In this document: piece after piece, positions 1 to 6,702 of the stretch
Position numbering within the stretch: position 1 is the stretch's first letter
How the letters are laid out: each line of letters begins with the position of its first letter
NCBI GenBank assembly: GCA_947494405.1
Contig: CANLWQ010000088.1
Span: 1-7,867 of the forward strand
Length of the DNA: 7,867 nucleotides
Reading direction: 5' to 3'
Source of the DNA: Comamonadaceae bacterium
GTDB lineage: Bacteria > Pseudomonadota > Gammaproteobacteria > Burkholderiales > Burkholderiaceae_C
Program-made: the position numbers and the translations under genes
The notes under the pieces: generated by a model
Databases searched by the model: none
Seen by the model: the letters and a program-made list of their open reading frames with translations, nothing else
What the model was told of the DNA's origin: nothing

Positions 1-1
1 A

Positions 2-136
2 ATGAAACGCACATACCAACCCTCTAAAACACGCCGCGCTCGCACCCATGGCTTTTTGGTGCGCATGAAAACCCGTGGAGGACGCGCTGTGATCAACGCG
101 CGTCGCGCCAAAGGTCGCAAACGCTTGGCTGTTTAA
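2..136 (+). CDS. rpmH: 50S ribosomal protein L34
   Basis: Encodes a complete 44-residue L34, a small, very basic protein of the large ribosomal subunit that binds 23S rRNA. The protein begins MKRTYQPS and ends RKRLAV, with the family core [19 protein letters not shown] in the middle; length and sequence are exactly as expected for L34 of Burkholderiales. The ATG lies one base inside the window, so its ribosome binding site and promoter are outside. rnpA follows on the same strand after a short gap, the near-universal bacterial arrangement in which the two are co-transcribed. Identification is essentially certain. Confidence 0.98.
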   Translation: MKRTYQPSKTRRARTHGFLVRMKTRGGRAVINARRAKGRKRLAV

Positions 137-175
137 GCCCTTGTTTCTTTGTGACAGCGCCACTTGCCCGGTCTC

Positions 176-523
176 GTGGACAAACTGACACTGCGAGCAG
201 AATTTGAATCCGTGATGGCCGCGGGCATAGTCGCGCGCACGCCGCATTTCGCCTTGCATGAGCAAATCAGCACCACAGCCAATCGCTGGGGTGCTGTGGT
301 GCCTAAGCGCTGGGCCAGAAGAGCCGTGACGCGCAACCTGATCAAGCGACAAATTTATGCATTGGGCCGCGAACAACTGACGCTTTTACCCAATGCCGAT
401 CGCGTTATCCGCTTGCGTAAAAGTTTTGATGTGCAAAATTTTGTCAGCGCAAGCTCAGGCCATTTGCGTTCAGCAGTCAGAACCGAGTTACATCAATTGC
501 TTAAGCACTGCCTAGCGCCATGA
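176..523 (+). CDS. rnpA: Ribonuclease P protein component
   Basis: Protein subunit of RNase P, which helps the catalytic RNA bind precursor tRNA and remove its 5' leader. The family signature is clear: with the GTG start at 176 (115 residues) the basic helix PKRWARRAVTRNLIKR occupies residues 43-58 (the RNR motif), and the N-terminus LTLRAEFESVMA matches the usual LKTRxxFxxV opening. The start is uncertain. An in-frame TGA at 152-154 limits the options to TTG at 164 (119 residues) or GTG at 176, and neither has a good Shine-Dalgarno sequence. I chose 176 because it puts the first residue where the family normally begins. The stop overlaps the yidD start by 4 nt (ATGA), suggesting coupled translation. 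The protein is somewhat short for the family in this order but has no missing core element. Confidence 0.95.
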   Translation: MDKLTLRAEFESVMAAGIVARTPHFALHEQISTTANRWGAVVPKRWARRAVTRNLIKRQIYALGREQLTLLPNADRVIRLRKSFDVQNFVSASSGHLRSAVRTELHQLLKHCLAP

Positions 524-801
524 TCAAGCACATATTGATTTTTTTTATCAAAGGCTACCGCTTGCTTCTCAGCCCATGGCTGGGCTCGTCTTGCCGGTTT
601 ACGCCCACATGCTCGGCCTATGCCCTAGAAGCTTTACAAACCTACAACGCCGCCAAGGGAAGTTATTTAACACTTAGGCGGCTGTCGCGCTGCCATCCTT
701 GGTGCGAAGGCGGTCACGATCCTGTGACCCAACCCGCACCGGTGCCCCAAGAAGGGGTCACCTCGTCCAACTCTTTGACCTCGATTGCAAACACGCCATG
801 A
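520..801 (+). CDS. yidD: Membrane protein insertion efficiency factor YidD
   Basis: A 93-residue YidD-family protein (the old DUF37/haemolytic-domain family), a small inner-membrane-associated factor thought to assist YidC-dependent insertion of membrane proteins. An amphipathic hydrophobic N-terminus (residues 4-22) is followed by the signature C25-R-F-T-P-T-C31-S, then K46-G and R57-C58-H-P, and finally GGHDPV near residues 64-69. Four cysteines are visible at 25, 31, 58 and 62. The last 24 or so residues, rich in Pro, Ser and Thr, form a variable tail beyond the conserved core. Its ATG overlaps the rnpA stop by 4 nt, and its own TGA overlaps the yidC ATG by 4 nt, which places it between two translationally coupled partners and directly beside the insertase it serves. 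Confidence 0.95.
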   Translation: MIKHILIFFIKGYRLLLSPWLGSSCRFTPTCSAYALEALQTYNAAKGSYLTLRRLSRCHPWCEGGHDPVTQPAPVPQEGVTSSNSLTSIANTP

Positions 802-2483
802 CCGATATTCGCCGCACCATTCTTTGGGTAATTTTTGGTTTTTCACTGGTCATGTTGTGGGACCAGTGGCAGGTGCATAACGGCAATCGCCCCACTTTCT
901 TTCCAAGTACCAACCCACCTGCAGTCAGCGCGGCTCCTGCTCGCCCAAGCGCCATTCCAAACCCAGCATCGGTGGATGCGCAGGCTAGCCTGCCCCAAGA
1001 CGGCGCGCCCGCTGTTGCCAATCAAGCAAGCGAAGTCATTGAAGTTCAAACCGAAGTGTTGAAATTAAACTTTGACACCTTGGGCGCGAGTTTGACGCGC
1101 GCGGAATTACTCAAGCACAAAGATGTGCATCGCCCAGGCAGCAATGAAGTGCTGATGGACAACACCAAAGAGCGCGTGTATTTGGCGCAAACCGGTTTGG
1201 TGGGCGCCCCAACGGGTACCAACTGGCCCACCCACAAAACGCCTATGCGGCTCATGACCTCACCCAACTTCAAGGAGGGGGAAGACAATTTGGTGCTGCG
1301 TTTTGAGTCCGAAGTCATTGGTGGCGTCAAACTGATCAAAAGATACACAGTGAACAAGAACAGCTATTTGCTGTTGGTTGACCATGAGATCGTGAATCAA
1401 TCAGGCCAAACCATTTCACCGCAGGTGTATGTACAACTTGTGCGCGATGGCAATAAACCCGAGGGAGAGTCTGCTTTTTACTCGACCTTCACTGGCCCAG
1501 CGGTTTACACCAACGCCAAAAAATACCAAAAAATCGAGTTTTCGGACATAGAGAAAAACAAAGCTGATTTCGAAAAAAAATCAGATGTGGGCTATGTCGC
1601 CATGGTGCAGCATTACTTTGCCTCTGCTTGGTTGATGGGCGACGCACAGCCGCGTGACTTGTACGCCAGAAAAATCGACAACAACCTTTATTCGGTGGGC
1701 ATGGTGGCGCCTTTGGCCGATCAAGCCAACCTAAGCAAACAAACACACCAGGTGAAATTGTTTGTCGGACCCCAAGAAGAGAAAACACTGGAAAACATTT
1801 ACCCAGGCCTTGAATTGGTGAAAGACTACGGATTTCTCACCATCTTGTCTAAGCCACTGTACTGGTTGCTTTACGAATTGAACAAATACCTTGCCAACTG
1901 GGGGTGGTCGATTGTTGCCTTGGTGGTTTTATTGAAGCTGGCGTTTTATTGGTTGAACTCGCAAGCCTACCGAAGCATGGGCAAGATGAAAGCCATCAAT
2001 CCCAAGATCATGGAAATGCGTGAGCGCTTGAAAGACAACCCTCAGCAAATGCAAACCGAGATGATGAAAATTTACCGAGAAGAAAAGGTCAATCCTTTGG
2101 GCGGATGTTTGCCTATTGCGGTTCAAATTCCATTTTTTATTGCGCTTTATTGGGTATTGCTGTCCTCGGTGGAAATGCGCAACGCACCGTGGGTGGGTTG
2201 GATTCATGACTTGGCCGCACCCGACACCGCATTCGGTGTTTGGTTTGGTGTTCCCATCGGCTTGTTGCCTATTTTGATGACATTAACTTCGCTGGTACAG
2301 ACCTGGCTTAACCCCACACCGCCCGATCCGATTCAGGCCAAGATGATGTGGATCATGCCCCTGGCTTTCAGCGTGATGTTTTTCTTTTTCCCGTCTGGAC
2401 TGGTGCTGTATTGGTTGTCCAATAATATTTTGTCCATTGCGCAACAGTGGATGATCAACAAACAGCTTGGCGTTGTGAATTAA
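798..2483 (+). CDS. yidC: Membrane protein insertase YidC (Oxa1 family)
   Basis: A 561-residue inner-membrane insertase that folds and inserts membrane proteins alone or with SecYEG. The layout is that of Gram-negative YidC: an N-terminal transmembrane helix (about 7-22), a large periplasmic P1 domain (about 30-340), then the conserved Oxa1 core with membrane segments near 346-386, 436-457, 482-505 and 522-545. K380 in the LLKLAFY segment sits where E. coli has the groove arginine R366, a usual substitution. NPLGGCLP (from N432) and FFPSGLVLYW are strongly conserved signatures. The ATG at 798 overlaps the yidD stop; the frame is open further upstream but only inside yidD, so 798 is the sensible start. 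No clear Shine-Dalgarno precedes it, consistent with coupling. The C-terminus ends at QLGVVN and lacks the long lysine-rich tail of E. coli YidC. mnmE begins 3 nt downstream. Confidence 0.98.
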   Translation: MTDIRRTILWVIFGFSLVMLWDQWQVHNGNRPTFFPSTNPPAVSAAPARPSAIPNPASVDAQASLPQDGAPAVANQASEVIEVQTEVLKLNFDTLGASLTRAELLKHKDVHRPGSNEVLMDNTKERVYLAQTGLVGAPTGTNWPTHKTPMRLMTSPNFKEGEDNLVLRFESEVIGGVKLIKRYTVNKNSYLLLVDHEIVNQSGQTISPQVYVQLVRDGNKPEGESAFYSTFTGPAVYTNAKKYQKIEFSDIEKNKADFEKKSDVGYVAMVQHYFASAWLMGDAQPRDLYARKIDNNLYSVGMVAPLADQANLSKQTHQVKLFVGPQEEKTLENIYPGLELVKDYGFLTILSKPLYWLLYELNKYLANWGWSIVALVVLLKLAFYWLNSQAYRSMGKMKAINPKIMEMRERLKDNPQQMQTEMMKIYREEKVNPLGGCLPIAVQIPFFIALYWVLLSSVEMRNAPWVGWIHDLAAPDTAFGVWFGVPIGLLPILMTLTSLVQTWLNPTPPDPIQAKMMWIMPLAFSVMFFFFPSGLVLYWLSNNILSIAQQWMINKQLGVVN

Positions 2484-2486
2484 ACA

Positions 2487-3896
2487 ATGCTCAGCGAGCG
2501 CGATGCACCCATCATCGCCATTGCCACAGCGCCTGGCAAGGCCGCGGTGGGCGTGCTTCGCATCAGCGGCAAGGGCCTACAAGCCTACGCCAATGCACTT
2601 TGCCAACAAACGCTAGAACCCAGACGCGCGCATTTGGCTGTGATCACTGACGCCAACGGGCAAACCTTGGATCAGGTTTTGGCCCTGTTTTTCCCCAGCC
2701 CCCACAGTTACACCGGTGAAGATGTTTTAGAGCTGCAAGGCCATGGCGGGCCGCTGGTGATGTCTATGTTGTTAGACAGGTGCTTGGCGTTTGCCGACCA
2801 AGCACAGCCAGGCTTGCCCGGTTTGCGCAGAGCCATGCCAGGGGAATTTACCCAGCGTGCATTTCTCAATCAAAAAATGGACTTGGCACAAGCCGAGGCC
2901 GTGGCCGACCTGATTGATGCACAAACGCATGCTGCTGTTAGAGGCGCAGGACGTTCCTTGGCAGGCGAGTTCTCGCATGCGGTTGCAAATATTCAAGAGC
3001 ATCTGCTGCGCTTACGTGTATTGGTGGAGGCAAGTTTAGATTTCCCAGAAGAAGACATAGACTTTGTGACCCAAGCGGATGTGGGCGGGCAGCTTGGGCG
3101 CATCATGCAAGCACTGACATTGCTGTGCGGCAAAGCTGAACAAGGGGCTTTGTTGCGCGATGGCATGAAGTTGGTGATCGCCGGTCAACCCAATGCGGGC
3201 AAAAGCTCGCTGTTAAATGCTTTGACCGGTCAAGAAGTGGCTATCGTCACCCCGGTCGCCGGCACCACACGCGACGTGCTGACACAAGAGATAGCTATTG
3301 AAGGTGTGCCTGTGCATGTGGTGGATACCGCTGGTTTGCGCCAAGGTGAAACCCTGGATGAGGTTGAAACCATAGGCATTGCGCGGGCTTGGGCGCAAGT
3401 GGGCAATGCGGATGTGGTGGTGCTTTTGCATGATTTGGCGCGCCAGCAGGAAGCAACTTATATGGGCAAGCAAAACGATTTAACAGCCCAAGTGATGCAG
3501 CGCAAACAAGCCAGAAGCGTGTTGCTGCATGTTTTCAATAAAGCAGATATTGCCCATCCAAACACACCCCACACACAAGACAAAGGAATTTTCATTTCCG
3601 CCAAAACCGGGCACGGTTTACAAGAATTGAAACATCAGTTGTTGCAAAGCGTGGGCTGGCAAGCCAGCCACCAAGAAGGTGTTTTTTCAGCGCGTGCCAG
3701 ACATGTGCAAGCTTTGGAAAAAGCGCAACTGCACTCTGCACAAGCCTTGGCTTGTTTGCAGCAACCCACGCCAGCGCTAGACCTTTTGGCAGAAGAATTG
3801 CATTGTGCGCAGCAACACTTGTCAGAGCTCACCGGCGCCATGAGCGCCGACGATTTGCTGGGTGAGATATTTTCAAATTTCTGTATAGGCAAATAA
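2487..3896 (+). CDS. mnmE: tRNA uridine-5-carboxymethylaminomethyl(34) synthesis GTPase MnmE
   Basis: A 469-residue GTPase that, with MnmG (not in this window), modifies wobble uridine 34 of certain tRNAs to carboxymethylaminomethyl-uridine, using a methylene-tetrahydrofolate-derived carbon. All parts are present: the N-terminal folate-binding domain (about 1-120, with PGEFTQRAFLN), a helical domain, and an inserted G domain with G1 GQPNAGKSSL at 233-242, G2 GTTRD at 259-263, G3 DTAG at 280-283 and G4 NKAD at 351-354. E294 in the DEVE stretch aligns with the catalytic glutamate E282 of E. coli, and N236 with the potassium-binding asparagine. The invariant C-terminal CIGK is residues 466-469. 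The start ATG is 3 nt after the yidC stop with little Shine-Dalgarno, so coupling with yidC is likely. kdsD follows after 11 nt, which is unusual (see findings). Confidence 0.98.
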   Translation: MLSERDAPIIAIATAPGKAAVGVLRISGKGLQAYANALCQQTLEPRRAHLAVITDANGQTLDQVLALFFPSPHSYTGEDVLELQGHGGPLVMSMLLDRCLAFADQAQPGLPGLRRAMPGEFTQRAFLNQKMDLAQAEAVADLIDAQTHAAVRGAGRSLAGEFSHAVANIQEHLLRLRVLVEASLDFPEEDIDFVTQADVGGQLGRIMQALTLLCGKAEQGALLRDGMKLVIAGQPNAGKSSLLNALTGQEVAIVTPVAGTTRDVLTQEIAIEGVPVHVVDTAGLRQGETLDEVETIGIARAWAQVGNADVVVLLHDLARQQEATYMGKQNDLTAQVMQRKQARSVLLHVFNKADIAHPNTPHTQDKGIFISAKTGHGLQELKHQLLQSVGWQASHQEGVFSARARHVQALEKAQLHSAQALACLQQPTPALDLLAEELHCAQQHLSELTGAMSADDLLGEIFSNFCIGK

Positions 3897-3907
3897 GTCG
3901 CCGCATA

Positions 3908-4906
3908 ATGAACCCCATGAAAGACCTATCTACCGAGCAGGGCGAAAAAATCTTGGCCTTGGCAGCCCAGACCTTGTCTACTGAAGCCCAAGCGATAGAG
4001 GCTTTGAAGGCCCGTCTTGGGCCCGCATTTTTAAAGGCGGTGCAATCTTTCCTATCGGTGCGTGGTCGCGTGGTGGTCATGGGCATGGGCAAAAGTGGGC
4101 ATATAGGCAGAAAAATTGCAGCCACTTTGGCGTCCACCGGCACACCTGCTTTTTTTGTACACCCCGGCGAGGCCAGCCATGGCGACTTGGGCATGATCAC
4201 CCAAGATGATTTGGTGCTGGCGCTTTCCAACAGCGGCGAGAGCGCAGAGTTGTCGGTGATTTTGCCCATGATCAAACGCCAAGGCACCGTCTTGATTGCC
4301 ATCACCGGCAATGCACAGTCCACGCTTGCCCAGCATGCCCATATCGTGCTCGATAGCGCTGTTGAAAAAGAAGCCTGCCCCATGAATTTGACACCCACAG
4401 CCAGCACCACTGCGCAATTGGCTTGGGGCGACGCATTGGCGGTGGCTGTGATGGACGCCAGAGGCTTCAGCCCCAAAGATTTTGCCCGCTCACATCCGGG
4501 GGGAAGCTTGGGGCGGCGATTGCTGACCCATGTCGCTGATGTGATGCGAACCGCAGATGCCATACCCAGCGTGACGCCGCTCACGGGTTTTTCAGACTTG
4601 ATGCGCGAGATGAGTGAAAAAGGCTTGGGCATTTCAGCCGTTGTTGACGATGCTGGCCTGGTTTTGGGCGTGTTCACCGATGGCGATTTGCGCCGCTTGA
4701 TTGAAAAAGGCGTTGATGCGCGCGCTTTGCTGGCACATGAGGTGATGAATGCCCATCCGGTCACGATTGAAGCCAAAGCTTTGGCCACGCAAGCCGCACA
4801 ACTGATGGAACAAAAGCGCATCACCAGTTTATTGGTGGTCGATCAGCAGCAGCGCTTGTGTGGTGCACTCAACAGCAACGATTTGATGCGGGCCAAGGTG
4901 ATTTGA
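3908..4906 (+). CDS. kdsD: Arabinose-5-phosphate isomerase (KpsF/GutQ family)
   Basis: A 332-residue cytoplasmic isomerase converting ribulose 5-phosphate to arabinose 5-phosphate, the first committed step toward Kdo, the sugar joining lipid A to the LPS core. The N-terminal SIS sugar-isomerase domain (about 40-200) contains GMGKSG with K62, SNSGES at 107-112, and the SHPGG motif with H196. K62, E114, E155 and H196 correspond, with a constant offset of three, to the E. coli residues K59, E111, E152 and H193 proposed to be catalytic. Two CBS domains follow, starting near V212-M213 and V279-M280; in this family they are thought to sense nucleotides or products. Length and architecture are standard. 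ATG at 3908 is used; ATG at 3917 is an alternative. The stop overlaps the kdsC start by 1 nt. The next enzymes using arabinose 5-phosphate (KdsA, KdsB) are not in the window. Confidence 0.96.
   Translation: MNPMKDLSTEQGEKILALAAQTLSTEAQAIEALKARLGPAFLKAVQSFLSVRGRVVVMGMGKSGHIGRKIAATLASTGTPAFFVHPGEASHGDLGMITQDDLVLALSNSGESAELSVILPMIKRQGTVLIAITGNAQSTLAQHAHIVLDSAVEKEACPMNLTPTASTTAQLAWGDALAVAVMDARGFSPKDFARSHPGGSLGRRLLTHVADVMRTADAIPSVTPLTGFSDLMREMSEKGLGISAVVDDAGLVLGVFTDGDLRRLIEKGVDARALLAHEVMNAHPVTIEAKALATQAAQLMEQKRITSLLVVDQQQRLCGALNSNDLMRAKVI
4895..4901 (+). promoter_or_regulatory. Ribosome binding site of kdsC
   Basis: AAGGTGA lies inside the last codons of kdsD, 4 nt before the ATG at 4906. It is one of the few clear Shine-Dalgarno sequences in the + strand cluster and decides the kdsC start in favour of 4906 over the upstream GTG at 4858. 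Confidence 0.75.
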
Positions 4907-5451
4907 TGGCTTTGGCTGCAGATATTTCTCCAGAGACGCTTGAAAAAGCACGCACAGTCAAGCTGCTGCTATTGGATGTAGACGGCGTTTTGACCGATGG
5001 CGGCTTGACATACAGCGAGAGCGGCGAACAGACCAAGCGCTTTAACACCCTCGATGGTCATGGCTTGAAATTGCTGCAATCCATAGGCATTCATGTGGCT
5101 GTGGTTTCTGGGCGCGACAGCGCCGCTTTGCGAAAACGCCTGTCAGATTTAGGCATAGTGCATGTTTATGCTGGCGTGCACAACAAGCGCGCCTCAGCCG
5201 ACCTGTTGTTGCAAAACTTGGGACTGAATTGGTCGCAGGTGGCCGCCATGGGTGACGATTGGCCAGACTTGGCCATGCTGATGCCCGCTGCCTTTTCTTG
5301 TGCGCCGCCCCAAGCCCATGCCGAGGTTTTATCCCGGGTTGACTGGGTCACCACCCAATCGGCGGGTCATGGCGCGGTTCGTGAGTTGTGCGACTTGTTG
5401 TTGCAGGCTTGCGAGATGTATGACGATGCCTTAAGAAAGGCGTTGTTGTGA
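4906..5451 (+). CDS. kdsC: 3-deoxy-D-manno-octulosonate-8-phosphate phosphatase KdsC
   Basis: A 181-residue HAD-superfamily phosphatase that hydrolyses Kdo-8-phosphate to Kdo and inorganic phosphate, the third step of Kdo synthesis. It is a capless C0-type HAD enzyme with all four motifs visible: motif I LLLDVDGVLTDG with nucleophile D24 and acid/base D26, motif II VVSGRDS, a motif III lysine in NKRAS, and motif IV GDDWPD beginning at G116 with D117/D118 as metal ligands. The frame is open upstream to a GTG at 4858, but ATG at 4906 is preferred: it follows a good AAGGTGA Shine-Dalgarno and forms a TGATG junction with kdsD, and the resulting length is normal for KdsC. The stop overlaps the lptC GTG by 4 nt. 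The arrangement kdsD-kdsC-lptC is typical of proteobacterial LPS operons. Confidence 0.96.
   Translation: MALAADISPETLEKARTVKLLLLDVDGVLTDGGLTYSESGEQTKRFNTLDGHGLKLLQSIGIHVAVVSGRDSAALRKRLSDLGIVHVYAGVHNKRASADLLLQNLGLNWSQVAAMGDDWPDLAMLMPAAFSCAPPQAHAEVLSRVDWVTTQSAGHGAVRELCDLLLQACEMYDDALRKALL
5433..5440 (+). promoter_or_regulatory. Ribosome binding site of lptC
   Basis: AAGAAAGG within the end of kdsC is 7 nt upstream of the GTG at 5448. It supports this non-ATG start, which also makes a GTGA stop/start overlap with kdsC. Confidence 0.7.
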
Positions 5452-6086
5452 ACAGTTTGCAACGACTGCCGCCCCCGCCACTCTTATTGACTTGGCGTGC
5501 GCGTTTGGACAAGTTGGCAGCTTTCATGCCCTTGATGCTGCTGGCTGCATTGTTGTGGGGCAGTGTTTGGTTGCTGCGCAATGCGCCGCAAGCCGAACTG
5601 AGTACGCCTTCTTCCAAGCCCTCCCATGAGCCAGATTATTTTGCACAAGACTTCACATTAAAAACTTATTCTTTGCAAGGCGAGTTGAAATCTTTTTTGC
5701 AAGGCCGCTCCTCCGAGCATTACCCCGACACCTTAACCAACTTTATTGAGCAGCCGGTGGTGCATTCGGTGTCGCTTTCCGGGCGACTCACGACAGCGAT
5801 TGCAAAGCAATCTTTCTCCAATGAAGATGGCTCAGAAATTCAGCTCATAGGTCAAGCTGTGGTGCATAAACAGGGCTTGCAAGGCAAAGACCCCGACATG
5901 ACATTGCGCAGCGACTTCATCCATTTTTTTGCCAATACCGACAAGGTGCTGACCTATGCGCCGGTCAAAATTGAGCGTGGCGACAGTCGTTTTGAAGGCC
6001 AAAAACTTCAAGCAGATAACCTCAACCAGCGTTTTGTCTTGCAAGGACAAGTCAAGGCCCTGTTGGTTCCCACTCAACGCCCATAA
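5448..6086 (+). CDS. lptC: LPS export ABC transporter periplasmic protein LptC
   Basis: A 212-residue bitopic inner-membrane protein that receives LPS from the LptB2FG transporter and passes it to periplasmic LptA. A proline-rich cytoplasmic start is followed by one transmembrane helix (about 24-43) and a periplasmic beta-jellyroll domain. Family features include PDYFAQDF near 62-69 and the late block LRSDFIHFFANTDKVLTY with the following RFEGQKLQADN. The gene starts with GTG at 5448, inside a 4-nt overlap with the kdsC stop and 7 nt after an AAGAAAGG Shine-Dalgarno. Sequence is divergent, as is normal for LptC, so the call rests partly on position after kdsC. The terminator begins immediately after its stop, so lptA and lptB, which usually follow, are not adjacent. 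Confidence 0.9.
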   Translation: MNSLQRLPPPPLLLTWRARLDKLAAFMPLMLLAALLWGSVWLLRNAPQAELSTPSSKPSHEPDYFAQDFTLKTYSLQGELKSFLQGRSSEHYPDTLTNFIEQPVVHSVSLSGRLTTAIAKQSFSNEDGSEIQLIGQAVVHKQGLQGKDPDMTLRSDFIHFFANTDKVLTYAPVKIERGDSRFEGQKLQADNLNQRFVLQGQVKALLVPTQRP

Positions 6087-6116
6087 AAAAAGGACTTGAT
6101 AAATCAAGTCCTTTTT
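6087..6116. terminator. Bidirectional rho-independent terminator between lptC and the RRM gene
   Basis: A perfect inverted repeat lies one base downstream of the lptC stop. The arms GGACTTGAT (6092-6100) and ATCAAGTCC (6103-6111) pair around two A residues, and A6087-6091 pairs with T6112-6116, giving up to 14 bp; a four-base loop with a 13-bp stem is sterically more likely. On the + strand five Ts follow the GC part of the stem; on the - strand there are seven. It can therefore end both the rpmH-lptC transcript and the convergent RNA-binding gene, whose stop lies 28 nt away. Confidence 0.93.
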
Positions 6117-6144
6117 GCGTTAGAAAACAGCTAAAGCGCTGAGA

Positions 6145-6699
6145 TCAATATTCATTGCGGCCTGAAGAGCCGTTGTTTTGGCGCGCACCACCGTTGCCAT
6201 AAGGGCCGCGGAAATTGCCGTCATTGCCGCCGGCGCCTGCGCCTTCGCGACGACCACCGCCACCACCACCGTAGCCGCCACCGCCTTCGCGACGACCGCC
6301 ACCGCCACCACCGTAGCCGCCACCGCCACCATCGCGGCCACCACCACCGTAGCCACCGCCACCACCACCGTAGCCGCCGCCGCCACCGCCGTAGCCACCA
6401 CCACCGCCGCCACCACCGTAGCCGCCGCCACCGCTGCGAGGAGCGCGAGGCTCCATGGGCCGGGCTTCGTTGACCACCAGGCTTCGACCGCCAAGGGGCG
6501 CGCCATTCATGCCAGTGATTGCTGCTTGAGCTTCCGCATCGCTGGCCATTTCAACAAAACCAAAGCCTTTGGAGCGACCTGTGTCGCGCTCCATCATGAC
6601 CTTGGCGCTGGTGACAGTGCCAAATTGACCAAAAGATTGTTCCAAGTCGCCATCGCGCACGGAATATGGCAGATTGCCGACGTACAGTTTGTTACCCAT
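6145..6699 (-). CDS. RRM-type RNA-binding protein with glycine-rich C-terminus
   Basis: A 184-residue protein with one RNA recognition motif (about 3-80) and a long glycine-rich tail. RNP2 is LYVGNL at 5-10 and RNP1 is KGFGFVEM at 44-51; the RNA-contacting aromatics Y6, F46 and F48 are all present, so the domain should bind single-stranded RNA. Residues 90-159 are almost entirely Gly with Tyr at regular spacing (93, 103, 110, 117, 129, 143) and two RRE clusters; the end is NGSSGRNEY. Similar small RRM proteins occur in cyanobacteria and many proteobacteria and are often cold-inducible, but the targets of this one are unknown. The start is supported by a GGAG Shine-Dalgarno 7 nt upstream and by the MGNKLYVGNL opening. 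It converges on lptC and shares its terminator; amt lies upstream on the same strand. The family call is firm, the physiological role is not. Confidence 0.93.
   Translation of the reverse strand: MGNKLYVGNLPYSVRDGDLEQSFGQFGTVTSAKVMMERDTGRSKGFGFVEMASDAEAQAAITGMNGAPLGGRSLVVNEARPMEPRAPRSGGGGYGGGGGGGGYGGGGGGYGGGGGGYGGGGRDGGGGGYGGGGGGRREGGGGYGGGGGGRREGAGAGGNDGNFRGPYGNGGARQNNGSSGRNEY
6242..6325 (-). repeat. Two tandem 42-bp units in the glycine-rich coding region
   Basis: The units 6242-6283 and 6284-6325 are identical except at three positions, all third bases of glycine codons (GGT versus GGC). Each encodes a 14-residue block of glycines with one Tyr, ending RRE (about residues 125-138 and 139-152 of the RRM protein). 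They sit within a longer low-complexity GGN/TAC tract at 6223-6432. The arrangement indicates local duplication by slippage or unequal crossover, with the protein sequence preserved. Confidence 0.85.
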
Positions 6700-6702
6700 T
6701 CA

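Noticed and set aside
699..797. Upstream extension of yidC to a GTG at 699
   Set aside because: The extra 33 residues lie wholly inside yidD in another frame, are charged and unlike any YidC, and the ATG at 798 places the first membrane helix correctly at the N-terminus.
1046..1357. Several 60-130 codon - strand frames across yidC, mnmE, kdsC and lptC
   Set aside because: All are antisense to well-supported genes, have no ribosome binding sites or recognisable domains, and are expected by chance.
3829..4824. Open reading frame of 331 codons on the - strand, antisense to kdsD
   Set aside because: It almost exactly mirrors kdsD, a convincing enzyme with all motifs. The translation is a Ser/Ala/Thr-rich shadow with no recognisable domain.
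4858..4905. Upstream extension of kdsC to a GTG at 4858
   Set aside because: It overlaps kdsD coding sequence. The ATG at 4906 has a good ribosome binding site and gives the normal family length.
6242..6432. Regular repeats that could suggest a CRISPR array
   Set aside because: There are no unique spacers; the repetition is glycine codons within an open reading frame that continues from an RRM domain.
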